Of a DNA stretch of 6,131 nt, positions 1 to 4,755 are shown one piece after another (within the stretch, counting starts at the first letter, position 1; each line of letters opens with the position of its first letter). The stretch covers positions 1-6,131 of the forward strand of contig JBQTHI010000085.1 in assembly GCA_052390035.1 (NCBI GenBank), in the 5' to 3' direction. Source of the stretch: JBQTHI01 sp052390035 (lineage in GTDB: Bacteria > Actinomycetota > Acidimicrobiia > Spongiisociales > ZC4RG35). Under the pieces are notes generated by a model. It ran no database searches and was not told where the DNA came from. It saw only the letters and a list, made by a program, of their open reading frames with translations. Made by a program: the position numbers and the translations under genes.

Positions 1-287
1 CGGGGGTGCCGATGCTGCCGGTGGTTAGGGGCGTGTCTCCCACCACTCGCCAGATGATGGTCTACGCCGGTCTGACCGCCCTCGCCTCGCTGCTGCTGGT
101 CCCGGCGGCAGGCATGGGGTGGGTCTATCTTTTGGCGGCCATCGCCCTCGGAGCCTGGTTTGTCTGGGAGTCGTGGCTGGTTCATCGCCAACCAGACCGA
201 GCGATGGCACTCTTCGTTTATTCGATCCGGTACCAGGCGCTGTTGTTCGGAGCGGTCATGCTCGACGTGTTCATCGGTAATCTCTGA
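1..287 (+). CDS. ctaB: Heme O synthase (protoheme IX farnesyltransferase), C-terminal fragment
   Basis: This is the 3' end of a UbiA-superfamily integral membrane prenyltransferase. The family attaches a farnesyl group to protoheme IX to make heme O for terminal oxidases. The frame is open from base 3 and upstream of any plausible start, so the true start lies left of the window. The visible part, about 94 residues, begins with the segment GVPMLPVVRG, typical of the family's C-terminal third. It continues through three hydrophobic helices: one around MMVYAGLTALASLLL, one around GWVYLLAAIALGAWFVW, and a last one containing ALFVYSIRYQALLFGAVMLD. The AM-LF-YSI-Y pattern in that last helix is characteristic of CtaB/CyoE. 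The aspartate-rich catalytic loops lie outside the window. The stop (TGA 285-287) is 17 nt before the next gene, which may share its transcript. Family assignment is from recalled motifs. Confidence 0.85.
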   Translation, partial: GVPMLPVVRGVSPTTRQMMVYAGLTALASLLLVPAAGMGWVYLLAAIALGAWFVWESWLVHRQPDRAMALFVYSIRYQALLFGAVMLDVFIGNL

Positions 288-304
288 CGCCGAACCTCGG
301 ACAG

Positions 305-1207
305 ATGTCGAAGGTCAGGTCAGAAAACACGCTCATGCTCTTCGCCATTTCATATCCGCCGATTCCGATCTTCCAAGTGGGTCCGCTTCGGCTTTCCCTG
401 CACGGGCTCTTCGCCGCTTTGGGCTTTATGGCCGGCGCCTGGATCGCCACCCGTGAGCTACGCCGGCGGGGTTTTGACACCAACAAATACCAGTCATGTC
501 TCACGTGGGGGCTAATCGGGGCTTTGATCGGTGCCCGCTATCTGACGATGCCCGCCGCGCTGATGGCGGGGACGCCGCTCTTCGATGCGCTCAACCCGAT
601 ATCCGGCAACTTCTCGATCCTGGGGGGCTTTGCCGGGGGAATCATCGGCGGGGCGTGGCGCATGCGGAGCGTCGGCCTGCCGATCTGGCCAACCCTGGAC
701 ATCTCGGCTTTTGGCCTGGCTCTGGGCACGGTCGTCGGGCGAATCGGCGACCTGGCCATCGTCGAACACCTCGGCCGGGGCACCTCCGCACCCTGGGGTT
801 ATGCCATCAAACCCGGATACGACGTTGCCCCCCAGCACGATCTCCTGGAGTGCACCGACGCCGTGGATGGGATCTGCGGCATTTACCACCATGTTGCCGC
901 GTATGACCTTGCTGGCGCCGCCGTTCTGCTCGGGGCACTGTTTCTGATCTATCGGCGCGGGAAGCTTCGCTACGGGCAGCTGTTTTGGCTATGGGCGACC
1001 TGGTACGGGGCGCAGCGGTTCATCCTCGACTCGCTTCGGGTAGGCAACGGTGACGCCCTGGTAGGCAGCCTGACCTGGAACCAGGTTTCCGGTTTCCTCT
1101 TGGCGGCAGGCGCCATCGCAGCCTTGTTCCGCTTCGATCGCAGCCATGACCAGGTGACTCCCGAGAACGACCGGAAGATCGGAGCTCGGTTGGGGGCAAG
1201 CCTCTAG
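305..1207 (+). CDS. Divergent prolipoprotein diacylglyceryl transferase (Lgt) family protein
   Basis: A 300-residue polytopic membrane protein of the Lgt family, which transfers diacylglycerol from phosphatidylglycerol to the lipobox cysteine of prolipoproteins. Family signatures are present: PIFQVGPLRLSLHGL near residues 21-35, the Lgt signature region GRIGDLAIVEHLGR at 145-158 followed by PWG at 163-165, HHVAAYDL at 195-202 (the usual HP-x-x-LYE region), and YGAQRFILDSLR at 234-245. Arg146, Glu154, Gly157 and Arg238 align with conserved residues of E. coli Lgt as I recall them. Several key positions differ: the HGG motif is Leu106-Gly-Gly, the conserved Tyr before Gly34 is His33, and the signature Asn is Asp149. 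It could be a bona fide actinobacterial Lgt or a paralogue with altered function, so I withhold the symbol. The start is uncertain. ATG 305 gives 300 residues and ATG 335 gives 290, which fits the family's short N-terminus equally well. Neither has a good ribosome binding site. Confidence 0.8.
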   Translation: MSKVRSENTLMLFAISYPPIPIFQVGPLRLSLHGLFAALGFMAGAWIATRELRRRGFDTNKYQSCLTWGLIGALIGARYLTMPAALMAGTPLFDALNPISGNFSILGGFAGGIIGGAWRMRSVGLPIWPTLDISAFGLALGTVVGRIGDLAIVEHLGRGTSAPWGYAIKPGYDVAPQHDLLECTDAVDGICGIYHHVAAYDLAGAAVLLGALFLIYRRGKLRYGQLFWLWATWYGAQRFILDSLRVGNGDALVGSLTWNQVSGFLLAAGAIAALFRFDRSHDQVTPENDRKIGARLGASL

Positions 1208-1236
1208 CGGACCCGTATCCCTGGCCCGACAGCTGG

Positions 1237-1245
1237 TGCTACGCT
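1237..1245 (+). promoter_or_regulatory. Extended -10 promoter for the leader peptide/aro transcript
   Basis: TGC followed by TACGCT matches the extended -10 pattern TGnTAnnnT. No convincing -35 lies 16-18 nt upstream. Transcription would begin near 1251-1253, only a few bases before the leader ATG at 1256, so the leader peptide would be translated from an almost leaderless end. This suits the absence of any Shine-Dalgarno sequence there. It is a pattern match only, but its position between the end of the Lgt-like gene and the leader ORF is where a promoter is needed. Confidence 0.5.
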
Positions 1246-1255
1246 CCCCGACGTA

Positions 1256-1315
1256 ATGACATCCCGCTACTACGCGTACTTCGCCTTTACCGGCCCCGGG
1301 TCCCGGATGGCGTGA
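1256..1315 (+). CDS. Tyr/Phe-rich leader peptide (attenuator)
   Basis: A 19-codon ORF, ATG 1256 to TGA 1313-1315, encoding MTSRYYAYFAFTGPGSRMA. Codons 5-11 read Tyr Tyr Ala Tyr Phe Ala Phe, so five of seven are aromatic (TAC TAC GCG TAC TTC GCC TTT, 1268-1288). It ends 28 nt before a strong intrinsic-terminator hairpin and lies 99 nt upstream of the DAHP synthase/chorismate mutase gene, which acts on the route to Tyr and Phe. This is the arrangement of classical ribosome-mediated attenuation, as in the Phe-rich leader of E. coli pheA. The peptide itself is not expected to have another function. It has no Shine-Dalgarno, and a candidate promoter ends 10 nt upstream, so leaderless or near-leaderless initiation is likely. 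The ORF, codon run and distances are directly visible. The regulatory role is inference. Confidence 0.8.
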   Translation: MTSRYYAYFAFTGPGSRMA

Positions 1316-1351
1316 CGCGCTAAGACGAGAAGCGAGCAAGCACAAACCCGG
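1292..1351 (+). promoter_or_regulatory. Candidate antiterminator pairing
   Basis: GGCCCCGGGT at 1292-1301, inside the leader ORF just after the Phe/Tyr codons, can pair with 1346-1355 (ACCCGGAGCC), part of the terminator's left arm. That gives nine pairs with one internal mismatch (C1295 opposite A1352). A second register pairs 1298-1306 with 1348-1356, with one G-U and one mismatch. Either would exclude the terminator stem. A ribosome stalled at the Tyr codons (1268-1279) would leave the segment exposed. A ribosome that reached the stop at 1313 would cover it. Pairing was found by hand and no folding energy was computed. Confidence 0.55.
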
Positions 1352-1378
1352 AGCCCAGGGGCTCCGGGTTTCTTGTTT
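1344..1378 (+). terminator. Intrinsic terminator of the attenuator
   Basis: AAACCCGGAGCCC (1344-1356) is the exact reverse complement of GGGCTCCGGGTTT (1359-1371), a 13-bp perfect inverted repeat around an AG centre. In practice this is a 12-bp stem with a 4-nt loop. The tail is T-rich (TTTCTTGTTT, 1369-1378). It sits after the aromatic leader ORF and before the ribosome binding site of the next gene, so readthrough should be conditional. It would also stop transcripts arriving from the Lgt-like gene. Confidence 0.85.
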
Positions 1379-1402
1379 CCCGGGGTTTCGGGCTCTCGTA
1401 TC

Positions 1403-1407
1403 AGGAG
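1403..1407 (+). promoter_or_regulatory. Shine-Dalgarno site fixing the start of the DAHPS/CM gene
   Basis: AGGAG lies 7 nt before ATG 1415, which is optimal spacing. This favours ATG 1415 over the in-frame TTG at 1373, which falls within the T-rich tail of the terminator and has no such site. Confidence 0.85.
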
Positions 1408-1414
1408 CCAGAAG

Positions 1415-2461
1415 ATGGAACGTAAAGCGACAAGGCATAAAGGGACGGGTTCCACCGTCGTCGAAATCGGCCGCACCAGGATCGGTCGGGACCCCTTCCC
1501 GGTCATCGCCGGGCCCTGTGCGATCGAATCCGAGGAGCAGATCCATGGAGTGGCAGGGTCGGTGGCCGAGGCGGGGGCCGCCGTGTTGCGGGGAGGCGCT
1601 TACAAAACCAATGGCTCGCCATACGGTTTCAAAGGTCTGGGACGCGATGCCGTCCGCATGCTCGCCGAGGCCGGACGATCGGTAGGGCTTCCGGTGGCCA
1701 CCCAGGTGCTCGAGGCGAGCGATGCAGAAGATGCTGCGGATCGGGTGGACGCCCTCGAGATCGGCTCTGCCAGCATGCAGGACTTCGAGTTGCTGCGTGT
1801 GATCGGCCGGCTGGGCAAGCCGGTGTTGCTTCGCCGGGGAGCGTCAGCCACTCTCGACGAGTGGCTGTGGGCGGCGGAATATCTGCTGGCCGAGGGCAAT
1901 CATCATGTGGTGCTGGTCGAGCGAGGAGTGCGCACCTTCGGAGGCGTGGGAGCGGACATGCTCGACATCAGCGCCGTCCCCCGGCTAAAAGAAATGACCC
2001 ACCTTCCGGTCCTGGTCGATCCCTCCCACGCCGCCGGAGAGGTGCGCCGGGTGCAGCCGTTGGCTCTGGCGGCCCAGGGCGTCGGAGCGGACGGAGTGAT
2101 CGTCGAGGTGCACCCTGACCCCGCCCGAGCGCGCACCGACGGACCCCAACTCGATCCGGAGGGCTTCGTTGCTTTGATGACCTCCCTCGGCATCCACCGC
2201 CTGCGCGGGCACATCGACCAGATCGATCGCCAAATTGTGCGTTTGTTGTCCCGGCGCCAGAACCTGGCTCTTGAGATCGGCAAGACCAAAGCCGACCGTG
2301 GCATGGCGATCTACATGCCCGATCGGGAATCGGAGCTTTTGCGGATAATCGAGGAAGAGGCGGAGCGGGCGGGGATTGATCCCGGCCACGCTCGGGCCCT
2401 CTTTCAGTTGGTGCTGGCCGAGTCCCGCCGGCTGCAACAGATCATGCGGGCCGTCGACTAG
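1415..2461 (+). CDS. DAHP synthase-like (type I-beta) domain fused to C-terminal chorismate mutase
   Basis: A 348-residue fusion. Residues about 15-256 form a type I-beta DAHP synthase-like domain, whose family condenses PEP and erythrose-4-phosphate at the start of the shikimate pathway. Recognisable blocks are IAGPCAIESEEQ (31-42), LRGGAYK (58-64), LPVLVDPSHAAG (197-208) and VIVEVHPDP (228-236). All four metal ligands appear present: Cys35, His205, Glu231 and Asp242. However, the KPRT motif is KTNG (64-67), the usual IGAR is IGSA (116-119) and LLKRG is LLRRG (138-142), so substrate contacts are altered. Residues about 258-346 are an AroQ-type chorismate mutase (chorismate to prephenate). 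They contain Arg264, Arg281, Lys292, Arg304-Glu305, Ser337 and Gln341 at the positions of E. coli mutase active-site residues. The start is set by AGGAG 7 nt before ATG 1415. The gene lies behind a Tyr/Phe leader peptide and attenuator. Its stop is 3 nt from the convergent gene's. Either it makes DAHP with a modified site, or the domain has gained another role. Confidence 0.85.
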   Translation: MERKATRHKGTGSTVVEIGRTRIGRDPFPVIAGPCAIESEEQIHGVAGSVAEAGAAVLRGGAYKTNGSPYGFKGLGRDAVRMLAEAGRSVGLPVATQVLEASDAEDAADRVDALEIGSASMQDFELLRVIGRLGKPVLLRRGASATLDEWLWAAEYLLAEGNHHVVLVERGVRTFGGVGADMLDISAVPRLKEMTHLPVLVDPSHAAGEVRRVQPLALAAQGVGADGVIVEVHPDPARARTDGPQLDPEGFVALMTSLGIHRLRGHIDQIDRQIVRLLSRRQNLALEIGKTKADRGMAIYMPDRESELLRIIEEEAERAGIDPGHARALFQLVLAESRRLQQIMRAVD

Positions 2462-2464
2462 CGC

Positions 2465-4003
2465 TCAGCCGGCGGTGACCACGATCGTGTGCCAGCCTTC
2501 GGCTCCGTTGGGGGCGGGGGCCACCGGAGTCTCGCCCTGGGTCATGCCAGTGCCATCGGTGGCCCGCACCCGAATTCGATGGGATCCCGGACCGAAGTCG
2601 TGCATTAATCGCCACTGCCGCCAGGCGTCGTTCGATAGGGGTTCTGTCAGCTCCGCCTCGACCCATGGTCCTTGATCGACCTGCACCTCCACTTTTTCGA
2701 TGCCCAGGTTGGGCGCCCACGCCACGCCGGCGATGTACCGGCTTCCGATGGCGATCGACTCACTCTTGGGGGTATCGATCCTGGACTGGGTCTTGATCGG
2801 CGCTTCTTTGGCCCAGCCGCGTGGTATCCAGTAGGCGTCGAAGCCGTCCCAGGTGGTGAGCTCTATCTCCGACAGCCACTTGGTAGCCGAGACGTAGCCA
2901 TAGAGGCCCGAAACCACCAGGCGGGCCGGGAAACCATGTTCCAGGGGGAGCGCCTCGCCGTTCATACCGATAGCCAACAGCGCCTCCCGGCCATCAAAAG
3001 CTGTTTCGGTCGGAAATCCGACCGTGAAACCGTCGACGGAGCGAGCCACCAGCTGGTCGGCCCCCGGCTTTACGCCGGCCCGGTCAAGAAGATTCGAAAG
3101 GGGCACCCCGAGCCAAAGCGCGTTGCCCACCAGGGGACCTCCGACGGTGTTCGACACACACGAGAGCGTCACATAACGCTCCACCATCGGCAGTTCCATG
3201 ATCTGATCGAAGTCGAGTTGGTAGGGGTGGTCGACCATGCCGGTGAACGAGAGCTTCCATCCGGCCAGATCCACCCGGGGAACGACGATGGCGGTGTCGA
3301 TCCGATAGAAGTCCTGGTTGGGAACCACCACCGGCGTCAGACCCTCAACGTCGAATGAGGTGGCGTCGGGGAGCGCCCCGGTAGTGGGGGCGGCGAGGGA
3401 GACTTCGGTGCGCCGGCTGGCGACTGCCCTGTTGGTGGCGAACAACATGCGGCCAACACCGGCGGTAGCCAAGGCGGCTCCACCCACCACCGCGGTGCGC
3501 AGAAACCCGCGTCGACCGGCGCTGGCCTCCGGGGCCGGTTGGGGCTGGCGGGTCAGCCAGGAGAGCGCACCGATTCCGGCCAGAACCGTCCCCGTGGCGA
3601 TCAACCAAGGAGCCGTGGTGCCCGCCGCCGGGTTTTGGGTAGTGGCCAGGGCGGCCAGCACTCCGAAGGCGCCGAAGATCATCGTCGCCGCTTCGACCCG
3701 GCGCCGCGCCAGAACACCGGCCACCGCACCCAACCCCAACCCCACGACAACGATCCCGACGACGAGGGCGACCTTGTCATTGGTGCCGAAGACCGCGATG
3801 GCGAAGTCTTTCACTCGAGCTGGGACATGGTCGACGACCCAGTCGGCTACCCCCTGGATGAGCGAAGGCGCACCCATCAGGCCCGCCAGCAGCTCCGACA
3901 GCCCGAACGCCAGCCCGACGGCGGCCACCCCCGCAGTCGCCGCAGATAGGGTGCCGACCCTTCCTCGGGGTACCGATTTGGTCACCATTTGCGCAGTATC
4001 CAT
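2465..4003 (-). CDS. Membrane-anchored sulfite-oxidase-family molybdopterin oxidoreductase with internal Tat motif
   Basis: A 512-residue molybdenum-cofactor enzyme of the sulfite oxidase family. Four hydrophobic helices come first (about residues 16-42, 77-99, 105-121, 131-150). A twin-arginine motif RRGFLR (164-169) follows, then a fifth hydrophobic segment (about 170-187). Next is the molybdopterin domain (about 224-384), with the cofactor cysteine Cys282 in TLSCVSN followed by GG, and HGFPARLVVSGLYGYVSATKW around 356-376. The C-terminus (about 404-512) is an Ig-like dimerisation domain as in sulfite oxidases. Basic residues (KSVPRGR at the N-terminus, ARRR after helix 2, RR before helix 5) place loops in the cytoplasm and predict an extracytoplasmic catalytic domain. 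The substrate cannot be read from sequence. No electron-transfer partner gene is visible nearby. ATG 4003 is chosen because GGATG and AAG lie just upstream. TTG 4081 would overlap the divergent gene start, and ATG 3988 lacks a site. Confidence 0.85.
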   Translation of the reverse strand: MDTAQMVTKSVPRGRVGTLSAATAGVAAVGLAFGLSELLAGLMGAPSLIQGVADWVVDHVPARVKDFAIAVFGTNDKVALVVGIVVVGLGLGAVAGVLARRRVEAATMIFGAFGVLAALATTQNPAAGTTAPWLIATGTVLAGIGALSWLTRQPQPAPEASAGRRGFLRTAVVGGAALATAGVGRMLFATNRAVASRRTEVSLAAPTTGALPDATSFDVEGLTPVVVPNQDFYRIDTAIVVPRVDLAGWKLSFTGMVDHPYQLDFDQIMELPMVERYVTLSCVSNTVGGPLVGNALWLGVPLSNLLDRAGVKPGADQLVARSVDGFTVGFPTETAFDGREALLAIGMNGEALPLEHGFPARLVVSGLYGYVSATKWLSEIELTTWDGFDAYWIPRGWAKEAPIKTQSRIDTPKSESIAIGSRYIAGVAWAPNLGIEKVEVQVDQGPWVEAELTEPLSNDAWRQWRLMHDFGPGSHRIRVRATDGTGMTQGETPVAPAPNGAEGWHTIVVTAG

Positions 4004-4031
4004 GTCTTCATCCAACGCCTGCCCGTCACAT

Positions 4032-4042
4032 TTTGGTCCAAA
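4032..4042. repeat. Short palindrome TTTGG-T-CCAAA (possible operator)
   Basis: A perfect 5-bp inverted repeat around one base in the divergent intergenic region. The position suits a regulator site. The length is compatible with chance. Confidence 0.3.
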
Positions 4043-4068
4043 GCAGCGATGAACATTCCCGAAACAGG

Positions 4069-4074
4069 TACCTT
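4069..4074 (+). promoter_or_regulatory. Candidate -10 element giving a leaderless tag transcript
   Basis: TACCTT fits the TAnnnT pattern and ends 6 nt before ATG 4081, so transcription would begin at or next to the start codon. No good Shine-Dalgarno precedes the ATG, which fits leaderless initiation. No -35 was recognised. Confidence 0.4.
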
Positions 4075-4080
4075 GGCCCA

Positions 4081-4746
4081 ATGGCCGATCTGATTGGGGC
4101 TCCGATTGGGGCCGATTCGATTGGCGCCGGTCTGACCGTTGGATCCGATGGGAAAGCCAGGTGCTGGTGGGGATCAGGGTCGGCGGAGTACATCACCTAT
4201 CACGACGAGGAGTGGGGCCGACCGGTAACCGATGACAGCCGTCTGCTCGAGAAGCTATGTCTGGAGGGTTTTCAAGCCGGACTCTCCTGGTTGACCGTTC
4301 TTCGCAAGCGACCCGCCTTCCGGCGAGCGTTCGCCGCCTTCGAGCCGGCGATCATGGCCGGGTTCGGCGAAGAACATGTCGCCCGACTGCTCGCCGACCG
4401 CGAGATCATCCGCCACGCCGGAAAGATCCGCTCCGCCCTCAACAACGCCCGTCGGGCGCTTTTGGTAGCCGAGGAGGAAGGCTCGCTGGCTGGCTGGGTG
4501 TGGACCTACGCCGACTCATCTGATCGCAGTCCCACCGATATAGTCGCCGCCACCCCGGCTTCGACCAGGTTGGCCAAGGACCTGAAAAAGCGAGGCTTCA
4601 CCTTTGTCGGCCCGACGACGGTTTACGCCTTCATGCAGGCGGTCGGCCTGGTCAACGACCACCTCGCCGGTTGTTGGGCTCGAGAACGATGCCAGGCCGA
4701 GAGATTGTCGGTGATTGCGGCATTCTCGGCCGGCGGCGACGGCTAA
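4081..4746 (+). CDS. tag: DNA-3-methyladenine glycosylase I
   Basis: A 221-residue helix-hairpin-helix-superfamily repair enzyme that excises 3-methyladenine from alkylated DNA, the first step of base excision repair. Near the N-terminus CWW (28-30) and YHDEEWG (40-46) match the family. CLEGFQAGLSW (60-70) holds the presumed catalytic-pocket Glu62 and Trp70. LKKRGFTFVGPTT (168-180) and GLVNDHLAGC (189-198) are near-diagnostic. The zinc-binding set is Cys28, His41, His194 and Cys198, and both intervals (13 and 4 residues) equal those of E. coli Tag. ATG 4081 is preferred over TTG or GTG codons upstream (for example GTG-like 4033, which would overlap the promoter region). It still leaves about 27 residues before the first zinc cysteine, where the family usually has 3-4. 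The extension is Ile/Gly-rich and encoded by near-repeats. No ATG, GTG or TTG lies nearer to the CWW motif. A ligase gene follows after 9 nt. Confidence 0.93.
   Translation: MADLIGAPIGADSIGAGLTVGSDGKARCWWGSGSAEYITYHDEEWGRPVTDDSRLLEKLCLEGFQAGLSWLTVLRKRPAFRRAFAAFEPAIMAGFGEEHVARLLADREIIRHAGKIRSALNNARRALLVAEEEGSLAGWVWTYADSSDRSPTDIVAATPASTRLAKDLKKRGFTFVGPTTVYAFMQAVGLVNDHLAGCWARERCQAERLSVIAAFSAGGDG
4092..4127 (+). repeat. Imperfect GATTGGGGC tandem copies in the tag N-terminal extension
   Basis: GATTGGGGC occurs at 4092-4100 and 4104-4112, and a variant GATTGGCGC at 4119-4127, at spacings of 12 and 15 nt in the same reading frame. The copies encode an Ile-Gly-Ala pattern. This looks like a small local duplication that lengthened the N-terminus. 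Confidence 0.6.
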
Positions 4747-4750
4747 TAAT
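4745..4750 (+). promoter_or_regulatory. Candidate -10 element overlapping the tag stop codon
   Basis: AATAAT (5 of 6 matches to TATAAT) overlaps the TAA stop of tag and ends 5 nt before ATG 4756. It could drive a leaderless transcript of the ligase gene, which has no visible Shine-Dalgarno. The alternative is readthrough from tag with translational coupling. Confidence 0.3.
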
Positions 4751-4755
4751 CGTTC

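Larger units (their letters stand above)
4004..4080. promoter_or_regulatory. Divergent intergenic region between the molybdoenzyme and tag
   Basis: These 77 bases must carry promoters for two divergent genes. The rightward one has a -10-like hexamer at 4069-4074. An 11-bp interrupted palindrome, TTTGG-T-CCAAA, lies at 4032-4042 and could be an operator, but it is too short to weigh heavily. I found no convincing leftward -10/-35 pair. Confidence 0.4.

Noticed and set aside
1373..1414. TTG 1373 as an upstream start for the DAHPS/CM protein
   Set aside because: It lies in the terminator's T-rich tail, and the added residues do not look like the family. ATG 1415 has AGGAG at optimal spacing.
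1208..1414. T-box or other riboswitch in the leader
   Set aside because: I see no T-box consensus (GGTGG or ACCGCG core) and no long structured aptamer. The small aromatic ORF explains the region better.
989..1546. A 185-codon minus-strand open frame across the Lgt-like gene end, the leader region and the start of the DAHPS gene
   Set aside because: It runs antisense to two clear genes and to the attenuator, has no recognisable motif, and its openness is explained by GC-rich codon bias.
1415..2200. KDO-8-phosphate synthase instead of a DAHP synthase-like protein
   Set aside because: The Asn in KTNGS recalls the KANRS motif of KDO8P synthase, but the rest (GSPYGFKGLG, MQDFELL, VDPSHAAG, EVHPDP) and the mutase fusion follow the type I-beta DAHPS pattern.
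4032..4042. TTTGGTCCAAA as a defined regulator operator
   Set aside because: It is listed only as a short palindrome. There is no regulator gene nearby, no second copy was noticed in the window, and an 11-bp symmetry can arise by chance.
2672..4052. Two long plus-strand open frames (228 and 244 codons) opposite the molybdoenzyme
   Set aside because: They are antisense shadows. Their translations are low-complexity Arg/Ala/Pro/Thr-rich, whereas the minus strand encodes clear domain motifs.
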